A DNA stretch of 64,000 bases, taken from the NCBI GenBank assembly GCA_020091685.1, contig CM034611.1, positions 12,437,909 through 12,501,908 on the forward strand, written 5' to 3'. This document shows, one piece after another, positions 48,471-60,290 of this stretch (the first letter of the stretch is position 1; each line of letters starts with the position of its first letter). The stretch is from Lutjanus erythropterus. Its lineage: Eukaryota > Chordata > Actinopteri > Lutjaniformes > Lutjanidae. A model generated the notes under the pieces. That model ran no database searches. It was not told the origin of the DNA and saw only the letters and a list, made by a program, of their open reading frames with translations. Made by a program: the position numbers and the translations under genes.

Positions 48471-49959
48471 AATACTTTAAGACTTAATGAACATTAATAA
48501 ATTATTAAGCATTACTTAGTTTAGCATAAATTTCTCCCTGCGACAAACCAGAGACACATTCTTAAGTCCATTAACATTTGAATTCGTTATGACAAATCAA
48601 AATAGAAGGGTAAATTAGACCAAACACCTTCTAATTTAGACACCAAACATTTCTTCAAAGTTGTCCGAGACATTCTTTACGATCAGTTTAGCATAAAAAA
48701 AGGTGTATATTTATGGGCCCTCTGTCATGTTTTGTGTGTGGAGACCAGAGAATTAAGCTCTGAGTTTAGCATGGCATTGCTCGAGTGCTTTGGCATAGCA
48801 GCATAGCATAAAATCCCTCCGTCTGCCAGGTGCGAGTTCCCAAATCATACTTCCCCCAAATGTGCATCAACAGTTTTGACAGGCGGACTGTACAGTGCTT
48901 TTCTACACTCAACAGTGCTGCTGTTCCAAGAAGACAGAGCACACATACATCACACACAGCCCACACACCCCACATGCTCTACTTGATTTTTTTTTTTTTT
49001 TTGGGCACCTTCCCATCTCCACCCCTCTCCCTTTCTTTCCTCTCATTTTTTTGATTGGCTTGATTCCATGCTCATTAGCATGTCCCATTATCTTCTGGAA
49101 TATTCAGGGGAATGTTTCCAGTTGCTGCCATTCCAATTATTGTAATATACAACATGGTTCATGACTTTCAAGTTTCTGGAAGTGCTTCAGCTTTTTGTCA
49201 AGGTCCTCAGTCACATGTGAGGGGCTGTAGATTTTTCAAGGGCATCTGTTCCAAGCTGGCCCAGAAGAGAGACAACGCAGCAAAGAAGGGGGGTGGGGTA
49301 GGGGTGGGGGGTGAGGTGGGGTTGTGGGGGAGCAAGCTGGAAAGATCCACCTAGAATTTGTTGAATCAAATCCTTGCACCTGGATATAATTGTCCTGCCG
49401 CTGTGCTGGGAGTTGCTGCCGCCACAAAGAGACCAAATTAGTGGCTCGAAAATGGCGACCTGTCAAGACACGCGGCCTCACCTGGTATCATATTTTACCA
49501 AGACAAAACGCTTTCCTTGCATTGCTGGTTAATGATTATTTTGTTTACGGGCTCGGATAAATGCACCACTCGGAATTGCCAGAGATGATGAGCATGAAAT
49601 CAACAACGCCAAACAATGTATAATAGCTTCTCAAAGTGCTAAATGAATCATTTACATGTCAACTAAATCAAATGCAAATGGTTTTGTATTATATTTAAGT
49701 CTTTTTCTTTCTTTTATTTCGACTTATGGTTTTGATTCATTTGTTTTTTTTGGGTTTTTTTTAAAGATCAATCGTCTATTTCAGTCAACATCTGGTTTGG
49801 TATAGAAATAATACATATGTATTATCTCTGTAGCTCACCATATGGATACATGAATAACAAAGGGTCTAGATAAATACACAGTCATCCAAGGAATTAACAC
49901 GTAGACCTAGTGCAACAGTTTTCAACAACTTCTAATGAAATTAAGTTCAACCAACAAAC
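48471..49959. promoter_or_regulatory. gene-free region with two candidate conserved elements
   Basis: No exon was found. Bases 49050-49290 (CATGCTCATTAGCATGTCCC near 49068) and 49490-49700 (TTAATGATTA at 49529-49538, FOX-like TTGTTTAC at 49541-49548, POU octamer ATGCAAAT at 49672-49679) are repeat-free and dense in homeodomain, FOX and POU-like words. They lie about 18 kb beyond zic1, a normal distance for enhancers of this locus. A G-rich stretch at 49288-49335 separates them. Confidence 0.3.
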
Positions 49960-50424
49960 CACATTGAGTTAGGGGGAATAAGTGTTTCCTCTACAATCAA
50001 ACTTATTTTTAAATTTCCTCTTACTTAATAATTGGTGGCATCTCACCAATTTTTATGTTGATTACTCAAAAATTGATTGTTGCAGAGTTTTGAAGATATG
50101 AAAAAAATACATTTGAAAAATTCAACACCAGTGTCTCTTTATAGAAATCATGACCTGGTTACTCAAGATCCACAGACCTTGTAAGCAGTTATCTTCTTTC
50201 TAGTAAAAAGAAACAAAACTGATCACAACAAGGTCTGTGGATCTTGAGTAAACAGGTCAGGAAAAGACAGTGGTGTTTTTCAGATTTATTTATTTTTTTT
50301 GGCAGCCAATATCTCCAAAACTCAGCAACTCACAGCAAAACTATCTAGATTGATAAATGGCCCTACAGGTAAGAAGAAAAATAAGGGGTTTTTTTTATTT
50401 GGTGGTGAACTGTTGCTTTAAGTT
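49960..50424. mobile_element. fold-back MITE related to family D
   Basis: Two arms of roughly 190 bp are reverse complements: about 49990-50181 and 50229-50415, with a 47-nt spacer at 50182-50228. The inner 23 bp of each arm pair perfectly (TTACTCAAGATCCACAGACC-TTG). Outer parts are diverged (TTACTTAATAATTGGTGGCA against a rightward ATTGATAAATGGCCCTACAG arm). The right edge GTGAACTGTTGCTTTAA resembles the family D end GATGAACTGTCCCTTTAA. Confidence 0.7.
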
Positions 50425-52947
50425 GGTGTAATTTAAATTAATGAATAAGAGTATGTATCTTGCAATCAGGCATTTAATGAGTTTGTGGTAAATGTTCCCC
50501 TGAATTACTTTTTAGAGTGTAATAGTAATATCTATCAGTCTATTGGGTGCAACCAGCTTTTAATCACTTCTAGTGGAAGATCAGGGCAGTCCTTTCATCT
50601 GTATTTCTTCAAATCTATAACTTAAACACACCAAGCCATCAACATGCGCAAACTCACTTACGTGTGGCCGCTTTGCGTCGGCATGCTGATTGTGTGAAGG
50701 GGAAAGAATTACATCTTCTTAACTAAATAATGCAGTGTACAGCCATGGCATGGATAAAGAATTACAGCCCTGGGGGGTCTGGACAATAACTACTAACATT
50801 GATGAATCTCGTGGAAGATAACACCAGGCCTAAGCATTCCTCTAAGAATATTAATAGAAGACCCTCTATTTATATTCCTACATAAATTCCAGCTGCATGT
50901 GAAGTTTATGGTATTCATTTTCAGCCGTGACAAATTAGTGTTGTTACACTGCAAAAAAGATTATCATCTGTTTTTTAATTTAATTTTTAATCTTGGCAAG
51001 TTTATCCAGCACAGACAATAGCATAATTTATCACACTTTTCTCTGTAATTTGGCCATTTTGCAGTTTGTATGAAATATTATACGAAGAGATAAAAATGAT
51101 TCTTTCAGATCGTAATTAATATCAGATTTTTGAATTAAAAGCGGTTATGGTAGGCTATTTAGTTTTATGGATTGGAGTGGAGGAAGAGTTTTATATTCTG
51201 TTTCCATGAGTCTTCATGGGAGTGTTGTTTTGGGTCGGACTTGGCAGGGTGGTAAAGCAGTGTGGTCGGAGTATGGTTAGGTGTATAATCGTTGCTGGGT
51301 GAAGCCATGTAAGCAATGTGGCAGTTTCGTGGCCTCTGAATGTTTTGAGTGGGAGAAGGAAACATGTTTTGGAGCTCAAGTCAGAGTCAAGAGCGGTTCT
51401 TTGTTGGTTTGCTTTTTTGTCGCACATACTCGCAGTTTTTGGAGAGGTTTTTAAAGCTTACTTCACTTTCCAACTATTTTTACAATGTTAAAGTCAAAAT
51501 CATGAAATAATGGTCACCTCGTTTTACTTCAGTGCCTGCCTTAAAGCTGAAATCACTCCTAGAGCCATTAAAAAAGAAGCATTAAAACAAGAACTCCCAG
51601 CGACGCACGGAAAGCATGTATCCAGTTGTCTCACTCACAGACAATAAAAGAGGTTTTTCGAACTAAATCTGGAGTAATCCATCACGGTTTCTCCATCTCT
51701 GCACCTGCATGGTGAGGGGACATCCTCAGGGGGATCGCAGCTACAGACAGTGCGGTGTGTAGTCTAATGGTTGAATCAGCTGGCAGGTGTGCCCCAGAAG
51801 TTTCTCTGCCACCTGCACACTGGACAGTCCATAAATGGTGTAACTGTTGTATTGCTTAGCTGGACAGAGAGACACACCTGGGCCGGGCTGAATTAAATGC
51901 TTAATGGGTCTGTCTTCTTCTGCTGGAGAAAAAAAAAGACACCCTGTGAATCTCCCTCTCCACATTTTCAAACCTCACACGGACCTTGATGAAGATGAGG
52001 AAAGGAGCTCATTTAAGCCCATGTAAGTCAATGTTTATGCAATCCTCTCTTTGTTGAACTCTATACTGTTTTTACAACAAAATTAGTGCATATATATAGT
52101 TTTTTTTAAGGTGGCGAAACCTGCTAAAAATAGGTAATGAGTCTTCCTCTCTGTTTTTCTAATGTGTGCCAGAAAGCCTCTTGTGTGCAGGAGAGCAGAG
52201 AGAGAAAATCTCTGTCTTCAGCTCTCAGTACTTTTGTAGCTTCTGACTGAAACTCTGTGGTTCGAAGTTTAGTGTCGCTGTTTGTATTTTCAGTATCTAT
52301 CTTATTTTACTGTTTGGTTTTTGCTTTCAGCTGCACAGAAGCAGTATTACTGCCGATGAAAACTCAACATTTCCTGATTTTGTCGCTTTAGAATACAAGC
52401 TTCATGATAACAAAATAACTGAGGACTTTTATTGCGACAAACGTATAGGAAATACAATGTTTATCCACTGCTTTACAGACACTCGACACCAGTAAATACA
52501 CACCTTTAAGTAGGTGCAAACTCTGCTGGACTGATGCACCAAGTCAAACCAAGTCAAGCCAAGCAGCATGTGTATGAAAAAGGAGCAAAACAGTTGCACA
52601 AGTTACAGACGGAGATTGCGAGCCTTCATTGCCTCCGCAAAAAGGGGCAAAAATTAACGTGACCAGCCAGGTATCAAGTTTCCAACGCTGGCATCGGAGC
52701 TGAAACCTATAAATACCTGTGACTACTAGTGTTGTCATGATACTAGAATTTGCAATTTTGATATAACACCCTGAAAAATAACGATATTCAGTACCATTTT
52801 TGATACCACAGGGACAAATTGAGTCAACATTGAGGACATTAAATTTTTGTTTTTTAAAGACATGACAATGGCTATTGAAAATGAGACAAGTGACAAGAAG
52901 AAGACAGTTCTGTGAGTAAGTGTGAGGAGGCGGCACTATGTGGGCAC

Positions 52948-52979
<32 letters not shown>

Positions 52980-55900
52980 CAACTCACTGTTAGAGAGAGG
53001 AAAAATAATAAGAAAGTGCACCAGAGTATTAAGACTGAGAAAAGAGGACTGAAAGCATTTCAGATATTCAGCATATTTTTGACTCCCACTACCTGGAATG
53101 AATGACATTATATTGATCACAAGGCCAGATGTTTCATAGCATTTGTTTTCCAGTGTAAATTGGACTATGCAGTTCATCCCATCAGATCAGTCTGATGATC
53201 TTTGAGGATTACTTGCTGCCAAACCATGACATGGACAGTAGAAAGTACATGTGTATTGAACTGCTCATTTAATGACAAACTACATGGATTGAACTGCAGT
53301 CTAAGTGGCTTTGAGCTAACGATGACAGACAGAAGCAAAAAGCTCAGGAACAACAACTTTTTCTTGTAAGATGGAATAAATTGACCCCTCTCCTCCCCCA
53401 GAGTCGAGCCGCGGAGCTCGAACGGCCATTAGTGCCATCACAAAACAAATGAATCCAGCAGAAGATCCAAGAAAGCTGATGCTAATTTCCAACTACAATA
53501 TTCAAAGTAAGCAATTTCAGGGAAAAAGCTCCAGGTAGTTCTATTCCCTCTGCTAGCCTCGTTTGTGCAGAAATTTCTCAACATTTTATCAAAAAATGGC
53601 ATTAATCAGGTCATGATCAGTGTCATGTTCTGCATATATTTAATTTCTTATGGAACAGTATTTAATAGCTCAGTATATCATTGATACAGGAATTATAACA
53701 GAATAATAAACTGGTATCGTTACTGCCAGTGTTTCTATAAACTGTAGACAGACTTTGCTTCAACTCTATAACTTGCTGCTCCTTCACCCTTTTTGCCATC
53801 ATGTGTGCATTTACTGTAAAGTAAGGGCTAAAGCAGCACTTGCATATATTCAAGCAAATACAGATTTTAATGAGACAACAACTGAAAGCACCTACAACAC
53901 AGTATTTAGTGGTGGCAAGTTATATGTTGATAGTGCATATGCATATTTTGTGATTGTTTACTACTTTTGAAGTAAGGATACATTGGAGATTAAAAAAGAT
54001 ATTTTGACATTAAATCTGGGTGATGTCGTGGTGAACTTTTTGTTGTCGTGGTGTATGCAAGTTCCTTTCAATTGGTATGGTACTTGCCGAGCCCTCGGTT
54101 TAACACAATGGCACAATCGAAATTGCAGTGTACACTGTATAATAAATATGGAAATATGGGCGGGCGATATGACAATTTTAGATTGCAAAGATTTAATGTC
54201 CTCCTACTTGTGTTTCCAAACTTTTCACTGCCAAGGCGCAGTGGTTTTCAACAGGGGTGTGTTGTAGGGAATCCCCAGCTCAAAGAGGAACAGAATAATT
54301 TAACTTTCATCACATTGTCTGGAAACTGGAATAACGCAAGAAGAAATACAGTTTGCCATTTTGATTGATTGTACGTCATAGTGATTCTAGTCTGATCATT
54401 GATTAATGATGGGGACCTAATCTTCAATCCTAAAAATAACATATATACTCAAACACTTTCCTTGAGATAAAATCCACTCATACTGGGGGTCCGTGGAATT
54501 ATGTGCATGTATTGTCCTTATGTGGCAGATCCACGCCACGTAAATAAACCAATAGATGATGTAGCAAACTACATAGCTATGCTGATTGGATGAATTACTT
54601 CACGTGGCTTCTCTTTGAGTGACATATTGTAAACAATACAATTGAGTTATGAGTATTTGAAAAGTGTTTTTTATGATCATGATATCTTTTGGCTTCTGCT
54701 TACAACAAACAGGATTTAATCATCATTTTGAAACCCATGTCGTATCTTTAATGCAATATTGTGTTTAATGACGCATATGGAGAAATTCATAGGTTATTTT
54801 AAGTCTGGCTATAGTGTACAGAACATTTCTAATTTAGAAAAAAAGACTGTGGACTGTGATTGCAGTGAAATAGATTGTGATATTACTTTTTGATCAGACT
54901 GCCCACTTCTACATGATGAAACCCATGAATGGATGGGAGAACTACTTTTTAACACCGCATCCATTCAATCAAACATTGACTATGCAAACTCAGCCTGATG
55001 AAATCTTCTAACCTAAGACCCATTACTAATAATAAAAGTTCAATACTTCACAACACTGTTCATCATTACACCTTCACATGCATGAATACTAAACATTCAG
55101 TATTTACAATAATTACAGTATAATAATTGCAGTAATTACAAATGATTATAAAGATTACATTATTGTAATTTGTTCTTCATTTTCAGCTTATCAGCCTCAT
55201 CACACAAATCCGACACCGTCGATAAAAACTTGTAACGCTCAGTGACTAAAACTACTAGGCTGGTTTTGAGTTGATCTCATCATTAAAGTGATAAATATGC
55301 ATTACATCCCTCTACAACTGTTTGTTTTGATAATGTCATTTATGATGTTCTGAAGCTACTTTTATAATTATGATTATGTTTAAATAATAGGTGCCAAAAT
55401 GTTAGCAAGTTTAAAAGATGGTAGAATGAATAATCTTCCCGTTTTGTGCGTAAATGATGCATCTGTCTTATTATTAATGCTGTGTGAACAATTTGGCCTC
55501 GTCACAGCTGAGATGTGTGATTTTAACAGGCAGTGGAACGAGAGGATAGACTTTAAAGGCAGATTTACTCACTACTGTGTTGATGGCTGCAAGCTTACAT
55601 AAAAAGATTTGATGTTTATCTCCCAACGATATCAGATACAACTACTCTGAGCTGATTTTTGAATTTGATACAAATAGAAACACCGTCTTTGCTTTCTGCA
55701 CGGAGCTCCCAAGCCAGCCGGAGCTCCCAAGTGTACTCTTTGCGTGGGCCAACCCCGTCTGCGGCGCATTAGTTTCTAGTTCTTGAGATTTAAACTGTGG
55801 CAGCAACACATAGTGTAACAGCTCCCCAGAGAGAGGCAGTGATTGCACTCCAGTGCATGAGGTGATATTATGTTTAATGTGTCGGTTTATTCCTTGAGGG

Positions 55901-56055
55901 GCTTCCCAACATCTGGCGTGCTTTTAAGTCTTGGGACGCTCCCACTTCCATGTCTGTTACGTATCATTGGTACAAAGCTTTCTGTATGGGTCAGGTTTAT
56001 TTTTTACATATTTGTCTTTTATAGTTGTCAGTGTGGTTTCCGCTTTAAATCTGGC
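50425..56055. other. long gene-free interval
   Basis: No exon was recognised in 5.6 kb; open frames are short and have no domains. A GT microsatellite (28 bp, uninterrupted) lies at 52952-52979. A CGATACC-type repeat relic lies at about 52733-52830 (GTTGTCATGATACTAGAATT). Bases 55180-55860 are comparatively repeat-free. No regulatory site can be defended. Confidence 0.4.
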
Positions 56056-56866
56056 CAGTAGTTCTCAACCTGGGGGTCGGGACCCCGAAGGCAGTTGCGT
56101 GATCATTTCCAGAGATTGCCAGATAAATGTAGAGAATTTCAAGAAAATATTGTGGCAAATGACACTAACAAAAAAGTAACATTTGCATTTTGTAACATAA
56201 GAAAAGCAAACAAACTACTCAGTTAAGCAAGAGTGATTGGAAATGAGGGCTGTATTTTAGACTGGGCAGTGGGTATTAAGAAGTAATCGAGCTCAAGACT
56301 CAGGCCAACAGCAGACTGGAGAGGAGACTGTGTTTCAAGGTGGGTCACCTGTCAGTCCGACAGCAGCACCGTCAACTGAGAAATGCAAGGCACAGGCATT
56401 GATAAGGCCAGCCATCCGTCATGTCCCATGACCCCTTACTTAGCACTGTAAAAGCAGCCAGTTAGTATGTGCGGCACTGACACTTTATCACAGGTTAGTT
56501 AATGATATTACAGACTAATGGCATGTGTCTGTAGATCAAAGTGAATCAGAAAAGAGTCTTGGTTCAACAATACTTCAGCAGGAAAATAAAGCGTCTCAAC
56601 AACATACAAAGTGACAAATGGAAGCAGACTGAAAGGACCCCAATTTCTTTACTTTTTTCTGTTTTTTCTATGTCAATGCAGATTATTAATAGGCAAAGAT
56701 TTAGCATGTTTGCTCACCTGATTGGCCAGAGAATTTGAAATCCTAATAGCTAAAAAGTGATATGGTTTTCTTAATTCAAGCATTTAAACTAGCAAAGACC
56801 TTGGAATTTGTATTGGCCACCACTCAATTGTGGGAAGTCTCGACTTGAAAAGGTAGAGAACCACTG
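56056..56866 (+). mobile_element. 811-bp hAT-like element with CAGTGGTTCTC-type ends
   Basis: The left end CAGTAGTTCTCAACCT and right end AGGTAGAGAACCACTG are inverted repeats matching at 14 of 16 positions. Flanking AATCTGGC (56048-56055) and AATTAGGC (56867-56874) agree at six of eight. The next bases, GGGGGTCGGGACCCC, form a palindrome typical of vertebrate hAT elements with this end. The interior has no long frame, so it is non-autonomous. Confidence 0.75.
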
Positions 56867-59800
56867 AATTAGGCAAAGGAAAGCACCCATTTCCTCCTGA
56901 ATTCTTCCAGTTTCTGGGTCCTTGTTTTGCTGATTTCCTGCAGCTTTTTTGCAGCATATGCCACCTGGTAATATAAACAATATTTACACTCACATGTTAG
57001 GATACTGGTTTTAAGTTTCAGCGCTACTCAGCCTCACAGGTACGTAGAGCAGCTCTCTGCAGGCCCCCTCTGCAGCCATCCCTTAGTTTGCCGTCCCATA
57101 TTAGAGGCCAGCTCCCTGCAGTAAAAGACCCTGCCGGAAACTGGGTTTGATTTGTTGATGCGAGTGCGCTGAGGGCAGAGTGGGGGCCAAGCATTAATGG
57201 GATCGAGACAATAGGCCATCACTAATCAGAGACCTCAAGGTTGCCATGAGGTTAATTGTAATGCAGGTGGCACTAGGGGAGGGGGCGAATAAGAAATGTC
57301 GACTCCTTTACTGCCTCGGCGGCCATTGTGTTCTAACATTAAGCCCCGGGGCTAGGATTTGGCTTTCTCTCTCGCTCTTTCCCTTGTGTCCTCTTTACCT
57401 TTTAATTTCTTATTATCCGCTGATTCCCATTCACCCTCCGTGGGTTAAAGAAAACCTTTTTCCACGTGTCAAAAGGAAATGTTAATATTGAGCCTGTCCT
57501 GGCTGTTGTGATGCGTGGCAAACCATTGTGAGGCTCCACTGGTGATTCAACAGTGCATTTCACATTCACTGGAAGCACTCCTGTTGCATCATTGTTATTT
57601 GTTTAAACTGACAGAAACAGCAGAGCCTGCTTGCTTTTGTGTCAGTGAAAGACCATCTCCAAACAAGAGGCAGGTCATGAATACACAATGGGACAGTGTC
57701 TTTAGAGCAGCATTTGTTTTAGGTTTTGTTGTTTCTTGTGACCATTTTTCCGGGAGGTTGGACTGAACCGCATTTACCATGCTCATGTTTTTCAGAGGTT
57801 TCCTGTAAGCTGTTTGAAATGTGGTGGAGTTTACAGAGAGGGACACATCACTGAAACATTGAGTTTATATACTGCTCTCACAAATGTATGTGTACGTGTG
57901 TACGTGTGTGTGTGTGGTTTGTGGTGAGGGCTACAAAACCCTGCCTCCAAAAAATTACAATTTAGCTTCTACTACTGCCTTTTAGCAACAGAATGAGGTT
58001 GAATACGTGCAAGTTGCAAAATAATGACCATATGAAAATCGCACAGAAAAATCAGTGACAATGTGTTTCATTTCAGAGGACGTCAGAGGGAAATACAGAA
58101 AACATTTTCTCCGTAAAATTTGGTCCAGTTTCAGTGAAAGAGGGACATAGCTGGTGGTGTGTGACTCGGTGCTGTAAAATGCCGCACACTTGTCGTGGCC
58201 CTGCCACCAAAGTTACACAGTGCAGATCAGGCGCACGGGGTGCAGAGTGGAAATGACAGAGACACCGTTCACCCTTTTACAAGTCAGTTCAGCAAAATGG
58301 TTTTGAAGCAGTTATTTTAAGGTAGAATAGTTACATAATGTGGCTTTAAATAGTCAGCAGCCATGCTAGCAGCCCTGTGAGGCCGTATTTAGTCAAAGTG
58401 ATGCTTTGAGCACAACGCTAATATGCTGATGTTTACGCAGGTGCAATGTTTACTATTTCATAACTCAGTATAAGTATAACTCAATTGAGCTCAACTAATC
58501 GGTTAACTTACACTTACATACTTATATCTTTACAGGCTCGTTTAACCATAAACCACAAACTTTCCCTAACTTTGCACTGAACTTTGCATATTGGTCAATC
58601 TGATATCAGTGCATTAATAAAATAAAGATATTTCTTATTAATATTTATTAACATATATAGCTAACCCTATATGGATGTGATATGGTTGCTATTGTTGCAC
58701 GGCCTTGCTCAGGTTAATAAATTGGTTGTTGGTCGTTGCTGCAAATTTTCTGGGTTAATAAATTATGTGATATGGGATCAGTGCATAGACTTGCATAGTC
58801 GCCAATACCCATCCAGTATTTTAGGCAGTAATGAAGGCATTTCTGATACTGGTATCGGTATTGGAACAATCCAAAACAAAAGTACATTTGTTGCATAAAA
58901 ATAAACTCAGGTTGTAAACCTTGTTCTACAGTCCGGCCCTTTGTGGGTCCATCATCATCTGTGTGGTACAAGAACTTTGTTCCCTTAAACAAACATTCCC
59001 ACTGAACATAATCCAAGCAGCAATTACATTTACCTTACATTTACTGAAAAACAAATTAGTGGTAATATAAATGTAATTTCTAGAAGACAAGATTGGAGCT
59101 TCTACAGCATTTGATGAAATGATTCTGATCAAATATCAGGATTCTTCACAGATGTGTAATTAGTTAATTAACCTAAGAATCAATATTTACTTTTATTTTA
59201 ATCTGTGTCTCAGTTTGCAGATCGGATTTGTTATTACAGTGATTAATCATTCAGAACCATCTCTTTCATCCTATTTGATTTGATCCCTTTGATATTACGT
59301 CCTCTAAAGTTCGACATTTTTTTCTCCTCTTCTACAGCACTCTCACAACTTTAAATTTTGACACTTCACATGATCCAAGTTTCTGGGCCAACCACAGCAG
59401 ATCATAGTGACCTGCAGCAGTTGTAAGCTCTTGCCATCTCTTCCCCTTTGCGTTTGAGAGGGAAGGGGTCAACTGGAGTAAAGGGAGGGAGGTGGATTGC
59501 CTTGAAAGACAAACATCTCAGTGTCTGCCAACCTGCAAATGGCCCCTGTGTTTATTCAGCTGAGGATTGGACAGCAGCCAGAGCATCACTGTGGCAGACT
59601 CCTTCTTCCACAGCATATGTGAGGGCAGTACGTTGAAATTTGCGTTAGATACATGACAAATGAGACAGTATTGAACAGCGGGGATGCTGGTAAGGCATGG
59701 CTGGACGAGGTACAGCTGGTATGGTGGAGGGTAAGAGGAGGGACGGGGGCACCGTGTTTCTGCCAAGATCCTTCTTCATCAAACCATCAGGTTGGTGGAA

Positions 59801-59884
59801 CTGCTTTTACTGATATTTATGTCATATATGTATTATTTTTTTAAAGAAAAGGGTAATGTGTTGTTATCATCACTACTGTACAAC
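56867..59884. other. gene-free interval
   Basis: No exon was found. Bases 57150-57480 are repeat-free and GC-balanced (GGCCAAGCATTAATGGGATC near 57186) and may be regulatory. A GT-rich microsatellite lies at 57884-57917. A family B relic lies at about 58765-58871 (CGCCAATACCCATCCAG, GATACTGGTATCGGTATTGG). Confidence 0.4.
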
Positions 59885-60290
59885 AGGGCCGGGACGATGC
59901 AGTTATCTCCCGATTTGATACTATCATGATACTTGGGTGCAGATTCAATATATATTGCAGATCGATATTATAATTTTGATGTGATTTTTGTTTGCTTTTT
60001 TTGAGACTTGATCATGAGAAAAAGTTGAATCAGACTGTATAACATGAGGTCATATTTCTAAAAACAATGCACATCACATGACAGTCAATTTTTCTTTTGG
60101 CAGCATCATTGCTATATACCTACTGCATATGATTTACATTTAGCTGTTCCTGTTCATCAAGCTAGAGTCACAAGAATAATAAGTAAAATAGAAAATATAG
60201 GCAAATTGAGATAACAGACTAAATGCTACTTATTTGTAAAAAAAAAAAAAAAAATTCAGGTATTGTAAAAAACATGAATCACAATACTTA
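59885..60290 (+). mobile_element. GGGCCGGGACGATGC-type repeat
   Basis: The left end is AGGGCCGGGACGATGCAGTT, followed by TCCCGATTTGATACTATCAT and TGATACTTGGGTGC, typical of a widespread fish repeat. The right side ends near an A-rich tract (60238-60254) and ATGAATCACAATACTTAA. Boundaries are approximate; no target duplication was read. Confidence 0.5.
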
